Shown: positions 1 to 11,828, numbered from the stretch's first letter. The stretch is DNA of 61,097 nt from Ectothiorhodospiraceae bacterium (GCA_007125985.1 SLCE01000006.1:1-61097), one strand, 5' to 3'. The notes: generated by a model not told the origin, from the letters alone. Translations and numbers: made by a program.

Positions 1-143
1 GAGGTCCTGATCCGCTTCCGGATCCGGGCACGGGCCAATCTTCTTGGCCGGGGCGGGTTGGCGTAGGGGCTCGTTCAACGAGGATCCCGCGCAGCGGGCT
101 AAACTGCATGAACCATGCGGGGCAACCTGTAGGAGGCACCATC

Positions 144-629
144 ATGCAACTGGACGGCTCCTGTCACTGCGGCGCGGTGCGCTTTACCTGCGAATCCCGG
201 GCGCCTTATCCGTTCATGTACTGCTACTGCAGCATTTGCCGCAAGACAGCGGGCGGTGGCGGTTTCGCTATCAACCTGCATGCGGATGCCGACAGCCTGC
301 ACGTTGAGGGCGAGGGGCACATTGTCGTCTATCGGGCCTGGCTGGACCATCCACACCGGAAGCGACGGAGCGTGGGTGAGCGCCGTTTCTGCAAGCGATG
401 CGGCAGCGCGCTCTGGGTATGGGATCCCGGCTGGCCAGAGCTCATGCACCCCTTTGCATCGGCCATCGACACGCCGTTGCCCGAGCCCCCAGAGCGGGTG
501 CATATCCTGCTGGATTCCAAACCGGGCTGGGTGCCGGTCCCGCAGGGAAGGAATGAACGTCATTTCAGCGGCTATCCGGATGAATTCCTGATTCAATGGC
601 ACGAGCGACACGGGCTGGTGCGCGGCTGA
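144..629 (+). CDS. GFA-family zinc-binding protein (glutathione-dependent formaldehyde-activating enzyme/CENP-V fold)
   Basis: The protein is 161 residues with the zinc-binding cysteine pattern of the GFA/Mss4-like fold: SCHCGAVRFTC near the N-terminus (C7, C9, C16), CYCSICRKTAGG (C27, C29, C32) and FCKRCG (C83, C86). Family members bind zinc; the founding member acts on S-hydroxymethyl-glutathione, but most homologues have no proven substrate. A longer reading frame opens at 108, but AGGAGG at 131-136 lies seven bases before the ATG at 144, so I chose 144. It stands alone, convergent with the lipoprotein gene. Fold assignment is secure; the formaldehyde role is only a family label. Confidence 0.85.
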   Translation: MQLDGSCHCGAVRFTCESRAPYPFMYCYCSICRKTAGGGGFAINLHADADSLHVEGEGHIVVYRAWLDHPHRKRRSVGERRFCKRCGSALWVWDPGWPELMHPFASAIDTPLPEPPERVHILLDSKPGWVPVPQGRNERHFSGYPDEFLIQWHERHGLVRG

Positions 630-824
630 TCCAGGCCAGGGGCCACGACTGGGCGACACGATCGGTCCGGCGAGGGGTATCCGCTGATGCCTCGTTGCCC
701 CATCTTGTGGTCCTTGGCCCGCGATGCTTTGCCCATCACATGAAGACGTACTGAACCCGATCCCTACATCTGTTTGTCCGGCCAGCCATCAAGCCTCGCC
801 ACGGCGCTATTCACGCCCCGCTTC

Positions 825-1751
825 TTAAAAGAAGCAGAAATCCGGGGTCACTGCGACGTGTCTGGGGGCATCGGACGACAGGTTACTTGCGATTTCGGCG
901 TACAAGATAACCTGCTTGGAGTAGGCGCGATTGTCCGAATTATCCACCCCTTCGTCGCCATTTTCGGCTGTCGCTTTCGGGGCACGGTTTCCCGGAATGA
1001 GTATATTTTCATCCGCATGGAAGCGCCCGTCATCATCGTAGCTACCACAACCGTAGCCTAAGATCTTCAGGCACTCGCCATCTCCCGTTACACAATCATA
1101 TCTGGGGTACCGCACGATTACGGATGCCTTGCCACCTTCTGTGGTGGCGACGCCGTCCGGAAGTGCGGATTCATCGGCACCGAGTACCGTGATGCCGTAA
1201 TGCGATTTACCCACCCAGTAGCGCAGCGCTTCCGCGCTATTGCTGTATGACCGGTTGACGTCCATGCTATTGGGCCCGGTAACGGCGGATACGACACGGC
1301 CTCGATCGGCGAAATCTCCGGTGAGGATCAATACTTGCGCACCATCAGCGTAGAGCGGTTCGAACTGCCGGGTAATGACGCTATTGAAAGCCCCATCCAG
1401 GGGCGTTTCAGATACCAGTTGGTTACTGCCAGCGATGATCGACCCGTCGTTTCCGTAAGCAATTATCGAATCAATGATGCGGAGGCGGACTAGCGTTCCA
1501 TCCGGTGCCGGCTGGCCACCGTTTGCCGTGACACTTACGCCAACACGCTGATGCATGAAGCCGTCATCCGTGGCCCCGAGCTCACCGAAGGTAATCTGGA
1601 TACCGTCTACCAACAGTGAGACGTTTTCTTCATCCTGCTCGCCCGTGCCGAATACGGTGTTCTGATATTCCTCGTTTACGCCGTCGCTGTGACACGCTGC
1701 CAGGAATAATGGGATCAATCCCATGAACAATCTGCTCAAGCCTGCACGCAT
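825..1751 (-). CDS. Orphan secreted lipoprotein, function unknown
   Basis: 308 residues. The N-terminus is a lipoprotein signal peptide: two arginines, a hydrophobic run and the lipobox LAAC with lipidated Cys20. The next residues are HSDGVNEE, acidic and flexible. Residues about 45-100 (VDGIQITFGEL, VSVTANGG, APDGTLVRLRI) are beta-rich and recall an invasin-like Ig strand pattern, but I cannot name the domain. Several cysteines cluster in the C-terminal half, which could form disulfides outside the inner membrane. An AGGAGG lies just before the ATG. No partner gene is adjacent. It is probably anchored in the outer membrane. Confidence 0.7.
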   Translation of the reverse strand: MRAGLSRLFMGLIPLFLAACHSDGVNEEYQNTVFGTGEQDEENVSLLVDGIQITFGELGATDDGFMHQRVGVSVTANGGQPAPDGTLVRLRIIDSIIAYGNDGSIIAGSNQLVSETPLDGAFNSVITRQFEPLYADGAQVLILTGDFADRGRVVSAVTGPNSMDVNRSYSNSAEALRYWVGKSHYGITVLGADESALPDGVATTEGGKASVIVRYPRYDCVTGDGECLKILGYGCGSYDDDGRFHADENILIPGNRAPKATAENGDEGVDNSDNRAYSKQVILYAEIASNLSSDAPRHVAVTPDFCFF

Positions 1752-2037
1752 GATGTCCTCCTTGGCGGAGGCCTATCCCAACTTTGGTGATAGGCTTCAT
1801 CCGCGTTGGCGTTCCGAGTATGGAGTCCATTAATGCTGGCAGACCGGACCAGGGATCGCTTGGATTATTTTGCAGGGCTCTTGAACTTTCTTGTCAGCGT
1901 TATTCCGGGGAGAGGGTTGCCCTGCCCCTACCGGATCGAGGTCTTCGTCAGGACGACGCCAGACCGGCGGGCGGGAGTATATTATGAGTGCGGAGGGTCC
2001 GTCAGGTAGCCCCAGCAATCCGTGCCCGTTGCCCCCC

Positions 2038-2217
2038 CTACTCCAGAAACCTGCTGTGGACGTAACGGATCTGCGACTCGTATTTAATGCGGGCCCACGG
2101 CCCATCATCCACCATGCCCAGATAGTTAACCGGGCTGCCGGGGTTCAGCACGGCAACCACAGTGCTGTCGGTTCGTGGCGCAGTTCTTACATTCTGCCGG
2201 GCAGTTGTCAGCAAGCC
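2038..2217 (-). pseudogene. Bacterial SH3 (SH3_3) domain fragment
   Basis: The minus strand encodes about 58 residues that read as one bacterial SH3 domain: ARQNVRTAPRTDSTVV, then VNYLGMVDDGPWARIKY and YVHSRFLE. The open frame continues to 2319, but that extension is Arg/Gly-rich, lacks a signal peptide and overlaps other coding-like sequence on the plus strand. SH3_3 domains are normally part of larger exported or wall-binding proteins. I read this as the surviving C-terminal domain of a truncated gene. It could instead be a short intact gene with an unusual start. Confidence 0.5.
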
Positions 2218-2257
2218 GTCGTGGTCACCCTCCGCCCGCGCAGGAGGGCCGGTGCGA

Positions 2258-2584
2258 CTCCTGCCTTCCAAGAATCTGCCGAGCCGGTTGGATGCTCTCG
2301 ATCCCAGTGAACAAGGCAAATTTGAAAGAGCGCTCAGTCTATACGTTGGTGAACGCTAGGCCGATATTCAATCAGCCGTGACAGAAGCCCTCTTTGAGGG
2401 TGATATGGCACGGGCAGAAGAATTGTCGGAAGAACTTGAAGAAGCGCTTATGGACTCCTTGCACGGAAAAACCCCATCCGATGTAATCCAAGGGACTTCT
2501 AACCGAGCCAATCCGAGTCAGGAAAAGCAGCCCTCGCTTTTCCTGACTATTGTTGCCTTCCCCCATCTGGTTCGTGCCCATTAA
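2258..2584 (+). pseudogene. Unrecognised ORF interrupted by an in-frame TAG
   Basis: One plus-strand frame gives RLDALDPSEQGKFERALSLY, then VGER, a TAG at 2357-2359, then ADIQSAVTEALFEGDMARA and EELSEELEEALMDSLHG. Both halves are acidic, helical and alanine/leucine/glutamate-rich, and they join without a frame change, so this looks like one helical protein split by a nonsense mutation (CAG to TAG would do it). Translation could restart at the GTG at 2378, but no clear ribosome site is seen. Past about residue DSLHG the sequence no longer looks coding. I do not recognise the family. Confidence 0.4.
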
Positions 2585-2604
2585 AGACCTATGGAAGCGC
2601 TGAT

Positions 2605-4437
2605 CTATTCGACCGTCACTGACTTCGCCAGGTTACGCGGCTTGTCCACATCTGTGCCCTTGAGCAGGGCGACGTGATAGGCGAGCAACTGCAATGGAAT
2701 AGTGAACACCACAGGCGCCAGCAAGTTGCTCACCGCCGGGACACGGACCACGGTCAGCCCCGGGCCGTCTTCCATGGCCGTCTCCTCATCCGCAAACACG
2801 AACAACTGACCACCACGGGCCTGGACTTCCTGCAGGTTCGACTTGAGCTTCTCCACCAATGCGTTATTCGGAGCGACCGCCACCACGGGCATGTCCCCGT
2901 CCACCAGGGCCAACGGGCCGTGCTTGAGCTCGCCGGCAGGATAGGCCTCCGCGTGGATGTAGGAGATCTCCTTGAGTTTCAGCGCCCCTTCCAGCGCTAC
3001 CGGGAACTGCGCACCCCGGCCGAGAAACAGCGCATGCTGCTTGTCGGCGAACCGTTGGGACAACAGCTCCACCGCCGATTCCATCTGCAGCGCACGGCTC
3101 ACGCAAGCGGGCAGATCATGCAGTGCCTGCACAAGACCGCGTTCCTGATCCGGACCCAGGCCGTGACGCCGTCCAAGGGCGATGACCAGTAGCAGCAGAC
3201 CCACCAATTGGGTGGTGAACGCCTTCGTGGAGGCGACACCGATTTCCGGCCCGGCGCGGGTCATCAGCACCAGATCGGATTCCCGCACCAGGGAGCTCTC
3301 GGGCACATTGCAGATGGCGAGACTGGCCAGATAACCCTGTCTCCGGGCCTCCCGCAGGGCGGCCAGGGTATCGGCCGTTTCGCCGGACTGAGAGATGGTC
3401 ACCAAAAGCGTGTCCGGCCGCACGGCGGCATGGCGATAACGGTATTCACTCGCCACTTCCACACGGCAGGGCAGGCCGGCGAGTTCCTCTAACCAGTAGG
3501 ACGCCACCATGCCGGCATGGTAGCTGGTGCCGCAGGCGATGATCTGGACCTGCTTCACCCGGTCGAAAATCGGACCGGCTTCCACACCGAACACTCCCGG
3601 CAACACATGATCCCGCGACAGCCGCCCTTCCAGCGTTTCCGCCAGCACGCGTGGCTGTTCGTGGATTTCCTTGAGCATGAAGTGCCGGTAATCGCCTTTC
3701 TCGGCGGCGCTGGCGGTCAGCTCCGAGCGCTTCAGAGGGCGTTCCACCGGATTGCCCTGGACATCATAGATGTGTACCGCGTCCCGGGTCAGGACCGCGA
3801 CATCGCCCTCTTCCAGGAAGATGAACTGTTGGGTGACGGGCAGTAGGGCGGAAACGTCGGAGGCGATAAAGTGCTCGCCGATGCCCACGCCGACAACGAG
3901 GGGGCTGCCACGGCGTGCGGCAATCAGGCGGCCGGGCTCGTCCGCGCTCATCACACCCAGTGCGTAGGCGCCGTCCAGGGCAGCCAGGGAGTGGCGAACT
4001 GCCGTCAGGAGGTCGTCACCACGGGAGAGTTGGCGATGAACATGATTCACCACCACTTCGGTATCGGTTTCGGATTCGAAGAGGTAACCGTCTGCCTGCA
4101 GTTCCCGGCGCAACGCTTCGTAATTCTCGATGATGCCGTTGTGCACCAACGCGACCCGTTCCCGAGCCAGGTGCGGGTGGGCATTGTTGTCACTGGGCTT
4201 GCCATGCGTGGCCCAGCGGGTGTGGGCAATGCCGGTCTGTCCGGCCAGTGGGTCAGCTTCCAGCATTTCCGCCAGACGCTCCACCTTGCCCACGGCACGG
4301 CGTCGCTGTATGCCGCCCGCGGCGTGCAGGACCGCCATTCCGGCGGAATCATACCCCCGGTATTCGAGCCGGCGCAGCCCTTCCAGCAAGATGCGGGTGA
4401 CGTCCCGCTCGGCCACGGCACCGACGATACCGCACAT
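2605..4437 (-). CDS. glmS: Glutamine--fructose-6-phosphate aminotransferase
   Basis: Makes glucosamine-6-phosphate from fructose-6-phosphate and glutamine, the first step towards UDP-GlcNAc for peptidoglycan and LPS. The 610-residue protein begins MCGIVGAV, so after Met removal Cys2 is the N-terminal nucleophile of the glutaminase domain; this fixes the start at 4437 although the frame is open nine codons further. The glutaminase half ends near residue 230. Two SIS isomerase domains follow ([11 protein letters not shown] in the first), and the C-terminus [13 protein letters not shown] is diagnostic. AAGGAG precedes the ATG. The second pathway enzyme gene, glmU, lies nearby on the same strand. 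Confidence 0.97.
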   Translation of the reverse strand: MCGIVGAVAERDVTRILLEGLRRLEYRGYDSAGMAVLHAAGGIQRRRAVGKVERLAEMLEADPLAGQTGIAHTRWATHGKPSDNNAHPHLARERVALVHNGIIENYEALRRELQADGYLFESETDTEVVVNHVHRQLSRGDDLLTAVRHSLAALDGAYALGVMSADEPGRLIAARRGSPLVVGVGIGEHFIASDVSALLPVTQQFIFLEEGDVAVLTRDAVHIYDVQGNPVERPLKRSELTASAAEKGDYRHFMLKEIHEQPRVLAETLEGRLSRDHVLPGVFGVEAGPIFDRVKQVQIIACGTSYHAGMVASYWLEELAGLPCRVEVASEYRYRHAAVRPDTLLVTISQSGETADTLAALREARRQGYLASLAICNVPESSLVRESDLVLMTRAGPEIGVASTKAFTTQLVGLLLLVIALGRRHGLGPDQERGLVQALHDLPACVSRALQMESAVELLSQRFADKQHALFLGRGAQFPVALEGALKLKEISYIHAEAYPAGELKHGPLALVDGDMPVVAVAPNNALVEKLKSNLQEVQARGGQLFVFADEETAMEDGPGLTVVRVPAVSNLLAPVVFTIPLQLLAYHVALLKGTDVDKPRNLAKSVTVE

Positions 4438-4467
4438 CGTCGTACTCCTTAGATCTATAGCCACTTT

Positions 4468-4488
4468 GCGGCCACCGGCGGTGGCCGC
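4468..4488 (-). promoter_or_regulatory. Perfect hairpin in the usp-glmS gap, just before the glmS ribosome site
   Basis: GCGGCCACC and GGTGGCCGC form a perfect nine-base-pair stem with a three-base loop. On the transcribed strand it lies 30 bases before the glmS ATG and 14 bases after the usp stop. The bases after it are AAAGTGG, not a run of T, so it is not a canonical intrinsic terminator. It may be a weak terminator, a processing or stability element, or a leader structure for glmS. There is no glmS ribozyme. Confidence 0.6.
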
Positions 4489-4502
4489 GGACGGATGAGC
4501 TT

Positions 4503-5345
4503 TTAGAGGCGCCCCAGTTTGGCCGGCACCATGAGCACGGAGCGGGTCGCATTGCGCACGACCGCCTGCGCGGTGCTGCCCAGCAGCAGTTCGCGCACCG
4601 GGCTCTGGCCCCGTTTGCCGATAATCATCATGGTGCAGCCTTCCTCTTCGGCAACCCGGGCAATGGAGCGGGAGGCCTGGCCTTGTTCCACGCGGATCAC
4701 CGGCTCCGGCGTTCCGCTGGCACGGGCGGCCAATTTCTGCAACCGCTCTCGGCCACGGGAAACCGCATGTTCGCTGCCCAACTCCTCGGCTTCGTCTTCC
4801 TCCACCACATGGAGCAATACAAGCTTGCGCGCCTTCTGGCCCAGTTCCAGCGCCAGCGTCTCGGCTTCTGCGGCATGGCTGGAGAAATCCGTGGCCAGCA
4901 ATAAGCTACCGAATCCGCGCGCGCTAACCTTTCGGGTCTCGGCCTCGATGGGTTCCAGGAGCACCGGGGTCGTGGTCTTGCGGACCAGTTGCAGCACGGT
5001 GGACCCGCGCATGAACTCCCGGAAATAGTGCTCTCCCCGGGAGCCGATGAGGATCAGGGCGGCACCGCGGGCGCGGGCAATGGTGGACAGTTCGTGCGCC
5101 GGCTGGCCGGTCCGCAGCTCGATGTTGACCTTGAAGCCGGCTCGCTCCAGTTCCGTCTTCTCTTCTTCAAGCCGGGTCTGGGCGCCACGACGATGTTCTT
5201 CGGTCTGCTCTTCGGTATGGTGGGCGCGAAGCACATCCACCAGCGTCAACTCGCGGGTACCACGCTCCTTTAGCTCGTTGAGGCTCTGAAACAGCGGCGC
5301 GTTGGCCGAGGAAAAATGGGCTGCGATGACGATGTGCTCGAACAT
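4503..5345 (-). CDS. Tandem universal stress protein (UspA family)
   Basis: 280 residues made of two Usp domains (about 1-140 and 150-280). Each ends with the nucleotide-binding signature: [17 protein letters not shown] in the first, [17 protein letters not shown] in the second. This G-x2-G-x9-G-S pattern suggests ATP binding in both halves. Tandem Usp proteins are soluble stress-resistance factors with poorly defined biochemistry. The frame starts at a TTG two codons earlier, but AGGAG sits six bases before the ATG at 5345, which I prefer. It lies between glmU and glmS on the same strand, possibly transcribed with them. Confidence 0.9.
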   Translation of the reverse strand: MFEHIVIAAHFSSANAPLFQSLNELKERGTRELTLVDVLRAHHTEEQTEEHRRGAQTRLEEEKTELERAGFKVNIELRTGQPAHELSTIARARGAALILIGSRGEHYFREFMRGSTVLQLVRKTTTPVLLEPIEAETRKVSARGFGSLLLATDFSSHAAEAETLALELGQKARKLVLLHVVEEDEAEELGSEHAVSRGRERLQKLAARASGTPEPVIRVEQGQASRSIARVAEEEGCTMMIIGKRGQSPVRELLLGSTAQAVVRNATRSVLMVPAKLGRL

Positions 5346-5443
5346 GACCAACTCCTGTACGGGTAATTATGTGTCCGCTGTGGCGCGGCGGCACCGCGCG
5401 CAGTCCTTTTCAGCATGATTGGGCCGAAACCGGGACGAGTCAA

Positions 5444-6799
5444 TCAGCGTCGCCTTTTCGCCCATCCCGGTATCGTTTTCTGGGGGGTGCGGCTGACCAC
5501 CAAGCTGTCCGGCCCCGCATCACGGGTCACCGTGGTTCCGGCACCCACCACCGTATTGCGTCCCACCGTGACCGGGGCCACCAGCTGGGTGTCGGAACCG
5601 ATGAACACCCCATCCTCAATCACCGTCTTGTGCTTGTTGACGCCATCATAGTTGCAGGTGATGGTGCCCGCACCGATGTTAACCTCGGCACCCAGCTCGG
5701 CATCCCCGATATAGCTCAGGTGATTGACTTTGCTACCGGCGCCGATCCGCGATTTCTTCACTTCCACGAAGTTGCCGACACGTGCACGGTCCGCCAGCTC
5801 CGCGCCGGGGCGGAGGCGCGCGAAAGGCCCGACCACGGCGTCTGGACCGACGAAAGCCCCGTCGATGATGCTCTGCGCCTCAATGCGGGCGCCGGCTGCA
5901 ATGCGGCTATCGCGGATCACGCAGTTGGGACCGATGGACACCCCTTCACCGAGCTCCACCCGGCCCTCGAACACGCAGTTGATGTCAATTACCACGTCGG
6001 TTCCACAAACCAGCTCGCCGCGGACATCGAGCCGGGCCGGATCGCTTAGGGTAACGCCCGCGGTCATGAGCCGTTCGGCGGTGCGCCATTGCCAGGCCCG
6101 CTCCAGCGCCGCAAGCTGCTGGCGATTGTTGACCCCGGAGACCTCAACGGGATCGGCGGCGGCCACGGCCGACACCGGGCAACCGTCGGCCACGGCCAGA
6201 GCGACCACATCAGTAAGGTAATACTCCTGCTGCGCGTTGTCGTTGTCACAACGGGACAACCAACCACGCAGCATGTGGGCCGGCGCGGCGAGCAGGCCGG
6301 TATTGATCTCCCGGATCGCCAGGATGTCGTCGGTGGCATCCTTTTGCTCGACGATCGCCTGTACGGCACCGTCTCCGTCGCGCAGGATGCGTCCGTATCC
6401 GGCTGGATCATCCAGCACCGTGGTCAGTATGGCGAGACCATCCCGGGCCTGATCAAGTAGCGCCCGGAGGGTTTCGGCTGTGACCAACGGCACGTCGCCG
6501 TACAGGACCAAAACAACTGCCGGATCCGGAATTCCCGGCATAGCCTGCTCCACCGCGTGCCCGGTACCCAGCTGCTCGGCTTGTTCGATCCAACGGAGTT
6601 GCGGATCGTCCAGCGCCGCGCGCACGCGATCACCACCATGACCATGCACCACATGGATCCGCTCACTTTCCAGCGCTACTGCGGTATCCACGACGTGGCC
6701 GAGCAGCGGTCGGCCCGCGATCGCATGCAATACCTTGGGCAGCGCCGATTTCATGCGCGTGCCCTGCCCGGCAGCTAGGATGACGGTATGCAGTTCCAT
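5444..6799 (-). CDS. glmU: Bifunctional GlcNAc-1-P uridyltransferase / GlcN-1-P acetyltransferase
   Basis: Catalyses the last two steps to UDP-GlcNAc. The N-terminal uridyltransferase carries [18 protein letters not shown] (residues 8-25), the nucleotide-sugar pyrophosphorylase motif. From about residue 245 the protein becomes a left-handed beta-helix of hexapeptide repeats ([40 protein letters not shown]), the acetyltransferase half. At 451 residues it has the usual length. It follows the atp operon, as in many gammaproteobacteria, but the atpC terminator separates them. Confidence 0.97.
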   Translation of the reverse strand: MELHTVILAAGQGTRMKSALPKVLHAIAGRPLLGHVVDTAVALESERIHVVHGHGGDRVRAALDDPQLRWIEQAEQLGTGHAVEQAMPGIPDPAVVLVLYGDVPLVTAETLRALLDQARDGLAILTTVLDDPAGYGRILRDGDGAVQAIVEQKDATDDILAIREINTGLLAAPAHMLRGWLSRCDNDNAQQEYYLTDVVALAVADGCPVSAVAAADPVEVSGVNNRQQLAALERAWQWRTAERLMTAGVTLSDPARLDVRGELVCGTDVVIDINCVFEGRVELGEGVSIGPNCVIRDSRIAAGARIEAQSIIDGAFVGPDAVVGPFARLRPGAELADRARVGNFVEVKKSRIGAGSKVNHLSYIGDAELGAEVNIGAGTITCNYDGVNKHKTVIEDGVFIGSDTQLVAPVTVGRNTVVGAGTTVTRDAGPDSLVVSRTPQKTIPGWAKRRR

Positions 6800-6847
6800 G
6801 GTCCCTATCCGTCGTACCGATCAGGTACGCTGCAATCAATTTGCCTT

Positions 6848-6890
6848 GAAATAACAAGGCCGCCGCTCCGTTGTGCGGAGACGGCGGCCT
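6848..6890 (-). terminator. Rho-independent terminator of the atp operon
   Basis: On the minus strand AGGCCGCCG pairs with CGGCGGCCT (6857-6865 with 6882-6890), with further pairing CTCCG/CGGAG inside, followed by the T-rich TTGTTATTTC. It lies about 40 bases after the atpC stop and before glmU. Confidence 0.8.
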
Positions 6891-6927
6891 GCTTCGGGAC
6901 GCCTGTGCACCATGAATGGCGCCCCGG

Positions 6928-7356
6928 CTACTTGTTGCCGCGATGCTTCCGCAGACTCTGAATGGCCCGGATCTGTGCCGCAGCAGCGGCGAGTTCCGCT
7001 TGCACCTGGGCGTAATCCATTTCGCCGCTGCGGTTTCGAATCGCCTCTTCAGCACGCCGCTTGGCCTCTTGGGCCGCCGCTTCATCCAGATCCTTGGCGC
7101 GCATCGCCGTGTCAGCCAGGATGGTCACGGCCTTGGGCTGCACCTCGATCATGCCTCCGGAGACAAAGAAGAACTGCTCTTCGCCTCCAGGACGGCGGGC
7201 CCGCACCTCACCAGGTTGCAGCATGGCGAGCAGCGGTGCGTGCCGCGGCATGATACCGAGTTCACCCTCGGTGGCCCGGGCCACCACGAACTCAACGTCA
7301 CCGGAGAATATCTCTTCTTCCGCGCTGACGATGTCCAATTGCATGGTACTGGCCAT
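6928..7356 (-). CDS. atpC: ATP synthase F1 subunit epsilon
   Basis: 142 residues. The N-terminal beta-sandwich begins MQLDIVSAEEEIFSGDVEFV and contains GELGIMPRHAPLLAMLQPG, the family signature. The C-terminal helical hairpin (DLDEAAAQEAKRRAEEAI and the Ala/Arg-rich end) is the part that can inhibit ATP hydrolysis. It forms the central stalk with gamma. It is the last gene of the atp operon. A second Met at residue 5 is an alternative start, but the first ATG has AAGGTG upstream. Confidence 0.95.
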   Translation of the reverse strand: MASTMQLDIVSAEEEIFSGDVEFVVARATEGELGIMPRHAPLLAMLQPGEVRARRPGGEEQFFFVSGGMIEVQPKAVTILADTAMRAKDLDEAAAQEAKRRAEEAIRNRSGEMDYAQVQAELAAAAAQIRAIQSLRKHRGNK

Positions 7357-7378
7357 AAGGCACCTTATCCGCTAGCAA

Positions 7379-8773
<1,395 letters not shown>

Positions 8774-8830
8774 TCAATACTTGAAAACGGCACAGGCGCC
8801 CCGCTAACCGGGCGCAGCATCGGAGCCCGG

Positions 8831-9706
8831 TCAGACAGCCGCAGCCCCGGAAACGATTTCGGTCAGCTCTGTCGTGATCGCCGCCTGTCGCGCCTTGTTG
8901 TAGACAAGCTGCAGTTCGTCGATCATCGATTCGGCGTTGTCGGATGCGCTCTTCATGGCCACCATTCGCGCGGCCTGTTCACTGGCAATGTTGTCCACCA
9001 GCGCCTGGTAGACCAGAGACTCGACGTAGCGCTCCAGCAGGTGATCCAGCACCTCTGCCGCGTTCGGTTCGTAGATATAGTCCCAGCCATGGGTCGGCGC
9101 GCCGGCTTCATCCGCATCGTCTACCGCAGGGAGGGGCAGCAACATATCGAACCGCGGCTCCTGCGTCATCGTATTCACGAAGCGGTTGTAGACCACGACC
9201 ACCTGGTCCAGCGTACCTTCGCGATAGGCGTCCAACATCACCTTGATGGTGCCCAGCAGATCGGAGATGTGCGGGCTGTCCCCCAAGTGCGTTGCCTGCG
9301 CAACCATGTTGGTGGTCTTGAAACGGGACATAAACTGGACGCCCTTGTTACCGATCGGGCACACATCCACTTCAATGTTCCGTTCCTCGCATTCCCGCAG
9401 CTTGGGAAGGAGTTGCCGGAACAGGTTGCTGTTCAGGCCACCGCACAGGCCGCGATCGGAAGTGACGATGATGAAACCCACCCGCTTGACTTCCCGCTCT
9501 TCAAGGAACGGGTGACGGTACTCCGGATCCGCCTTGGCCAGATGGCCGATTACGGTACGGATCTTGTCGGAGTACGGGCGAGCGGACGCCATGCGGGACT
9601 GGGCGGACCGCATCTTGGATGCGGCCACCATCTCCATGGCGCCCGTGATCTTCTGCGTGTTTTGCACGCTCTTGATCTTCGTGCGTATCTCTTTTCCGCC
9701 GGCCAT
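8831..9706 (-). CDS. atpG: ATP synthase F1 subunit gamma
   Basis: 291 residues. It begins [20 protein letters not shown], followed by [16 protein letters not shown], the conserved N-terminal helix of the rotor shaft. The C-terminal helix [15 protein letters not shown] is the matching half of the coiled coil. [18 protein letters not shown] lies in the Rossmann-like middle. Gamma rotates inside the alpha3beta3 ring. It lies between atpA and atpD in the standard order. Confidence 0.97.
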   Translation of the reverse strand: MAGGKEIRTKIKSVQNTQKITGAMEMVAASKMRSAQSRMASARPYSDKIRTVIGHLAKADPEYRHPFLEEREVKRVGFIIVTSDRGLCGGLNSNLFRQLLPKLRECEERNIEVDVCPIGNKGVQFMSRFKTTNMVAQATHLGDSPHISDLLGTIKVMLDAYREGTLDQVVVVYNRFVNTMTQEPRFDMLLPLPAVDDADEAGAPTHGWDYIYEPNAAEVLDHLLERYVESLVYQALVDNIASEQAARMVAMKSASDNAESMIDELQLVYNKARQAAITTELTEIVSGAAAV

Positions 9707-9724
9707 CGGACTACCCCTTGCGGT

Positions 9725-11266
9725 TTACCAGGAGCCCTGGGACTTGAACTCATCCAGCAGCTTGCGCAGCTGGCCTTCGATTTCGTCGTTGTAGTCGCCA
9801 GTCTCGTTGACCTTCTTGGCCAGCTCCGCGTAGTTGCTGTTGAGATGCTGATGCACCCCGGCCTCAAAGGCTCCAACCTTGTCCTGGTCGAGATCGTCCA
9901 GGTAACCCTCGTTCGCCGCGAACAGCGAAACCGCCGTTTCGGCAATGGACAGGGGCGAGTACTGCTTCTGCTTCATCAGTTCGGTGACCCGCTGGCCACG
10001 CTCGAGCTGCTTCCGCGTTGCCTCGTCAAGATCAGAGGCGAACTGGGCAAAGGCAGCGAGTTCGCGGTACTGGGCGAGCGCCAGTCGGATACCACCGCCG
10101 AGCTTCTTGATGATCTTGGTCTGAGCGGAACCACCGACTCGGGATACGGAGATACCGGCGTTGATGGCCGGCCGGATACCCGAGTTGAACAAATCCGTTT
10201 CCAGGAAGATCTGACCGTCGGTGATCGAGATCACGTTGGTCGGAACGAACGCGGACACGTCGCCAGCCTGCGTCTCGATGATCGGCAGCGCGGTCAGCGA
10301 CCCCGTCTTGCCGGTCACCTCACCGTTCGTCGCCTTTTCGACAAAATCAGCGTTGACGCGCGCGGCCCGCTCCAGCAGACGGGAGTGCAGATAGAACACG
10401 TCGCCCGGATACGCTTCACGGCCTGGCGGACGACGCAGCAGCAGGGACACCTGACGATAGGCCCAAGCCTGCTTGGTGAGGTCATCATAGATGATCAGGG
10501 CATCTTCGCCGCGGTCGCGGAAGTATTCACCCATGGCACAGCCGGCGTAAGGTGCCATGAACTGCATGGCAGCAGACTCGGAGGCGTTTGCTGCGACTAC
10601 GACGGTGTGTTCCATGGCGCCGTGCTCTTCCAGCTTGCGCACGACGTTGGCAACGGAGGAGGCTTTCTGCCCGACGGCCACGTAGATGCACTTAACACCG
10701 GTGCCCTTCTGGTTGATGATCGCGTCCACGGCTACGGCGGTCTTGCCGGTCTGACGATCGCCGATGATCAGCTCACGCTGGCCGCGGCCGATGGGGACCA
10801 TGGAATCGATGGCCTTGATACCGGTCTGTACCGGTTGATCCACCGACTGACGTGCGATAACGCCGGGGGCGACCTTTTCCACCGGGCTGCTGGCCTCGGC
10901 TTCGATGGCTCCTTTGCCGTCGATGGGGTTACCCAGCGCATCCACCACGCGACCAAGCATGGCTTCGCCAACCGGCACTTCCAGGATACGGCCGGTGCAC
11001 TTGACCGGGTCACCCTCGGAGATGTGCAGGTAATCACCCAGCACCACCACACCGACCGAGTCCCGCTCAAGGTTCAATGCCATGCCGTAGGTGTTGTTGG
11101 GGAACTCAAGCATTTCCCCCTGCATGACGTCTGCCAGCCCGGCGACGCGGACGATACCGTCCTGAACGGAGACGGCCGTCCCCTCGTTGCGGGCTTCGGC
11201 GACCGCATCGAACTTCTCGATGCGCTGCTTGATAAGATCGCTGATTTCCGAAGCTTTGAGTTGCAT
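9725..11266 (-). CDS. atpA: ATP synthase F1 subunit alpha
   Basis: 513 residues, the normal length. The P-loop [16 protein letters not shown] (about 169-184) and [17 protein letters not shown] with [14 protein letters not shown] are the non-catalytic nucleotide-site signatures. The N-terminus begins [20 protein letters not shown], which docks to delta. Thirteen bases separate it from atpH. A long open frame on the opposite strand (9041-11311) is a codon-bias shadow. Confidence 0.98.
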   Translation of the reverse strand: MQLKASEISDLIKQRIEKFDAVAEARNEGTAVSVQDGIVRVAGLADVMQGEMLEFPNNTYGMALNLERDSVGVVVLGDYLHISEGDPVKCTGRILEVPVGEAMLGRVVDALGNPIDGKGAIEAEASSPVEKVAPGVIARQSVDQPVQTGIKAIDSMVPIGRGQRELIIGDRQTGKTAVAVDAIINQKGTGVKCIYVAVGQKASSVANVVRKLEEHGAMEHTVVVAANASESAAMQFMAPYAGCAMGEYFRDRGEDALIIYDDLTKQAWAYRQVSLLLRRPPGREAYPGDVFYLHSRLLERAARVNADFVEKATNGEVTGKTGSLTALPIIETQAGDVSAFVPTNVISITDGQIFLETDLFNSGIRPAINAGISVSRVGGSAQTKIIKKLGGGIRLALAQYRELAAFAQFASDLDEATRKQLERGQRVTELMKQKQYSPLSIAETAVSLFAANEGYLDDLDQDKVGAFEAGVHQHLNSNYAELAKKVNETGDYNDEIEGQLRKLLDEFKSQGSW

Positions 11267-11279
11267 AGGAGTCGTCCCC

Positions 11280-11816
11280 TTAGCGATTCAGGCTGGTGGC
11301 CAGCCGCTTGAGGCGGCCACGCACCGAACCATCGATAACCAAATCCCCTGCGCGAATCACTGCGCCGCCGAGCAAGCTTTCGTCGATTTCCGATTCGAGC
11401 TCCACCTTGCGCTGCAGCCGCTGACCCAGTGCTTGGGCGAGATCGACGCGGACCTTGTCTTCCACCGGCTGGGCGGATATCAGGCGCGCACGCAGCGTGC
11501 CCTCTTCCGTTGCCCGCAACGCTTCGTACTGCCGGACGACATCCGGCAGCGCGATCAGGCGCCGGTTCTCGGCCAGCAGACGAACCAGATTCTGACCGGC
11601 CTCATTCAGATTGTCGCCGCAGATGTCCAGAAACAGAGACTCCAGCTGCTGCCCAGAGAAGCGTGGACTTGCCAGAATCGCCTGCACCCGCTCATCCGCG
11701 GCCACCTGCCCGAGAAGCTGTAGGACGTCGGACCACTCGGCCAGACTGCCCTGCTCTCGGGCCAGCTTGAACACCGCTTGCGCGTATGGCCGCGCGATGG
11801 TTTGAAAGTCCGCCAT
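11280..11816 (-). CDS. atpH: ATP synthase F1 subunit delta
   Basis: 178 residues with the helical N-terminal domain ([16 protein letters not shown], residues about 8-23) and the C-terminal signature [20 protein letters not shown] followed by [12 protein letters not shown]. Delta sits on top of F1 and holds the peripheral stalk (subunit b) to the alpha subunits. It is 12 bases downstream of atpF. Confidence 0.96.
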   Translation of the reverse strand: MADFQTIARPYAQAVFKLAREQGSLAEWSDVLQLLGQVAADERVQAILASPRFSGQQLESLFLDICGDNLNEAGQNLVRLLAENRRLIALPDVVRQYEALRATEEGTLRARLISAQPVEDKVRVDLAQALGQRLQRKVELESEIDESLLGGAVIRAGDLVIDGSVRGRLKRLATSLNR

Positions 11817-11828
11817 CGATATCCGCCC

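Noticed and set aside
821-834. Inverted repeat CTTCTT-AA-AAGAAG at the lipoprotein stop
   Set aside because: AT-rich, two-base loop, no T-run; too weak to call a terminator.
1752-2037. Gap between the lipoprotein gene and the SH3 fragment
   Set aside because: Only short frames without family resemblance; apart from the ribosome site before the lipoprotein I see nothing to annotate.
9041-11311. 756-codon open frame opposite atpA/atpG
   Set aside because: It is fully antisense to two conserved ATP synthase genes, has a His/Gly/Arg-rich composition typical of high-GC shadow frames, and no recognisable domain.
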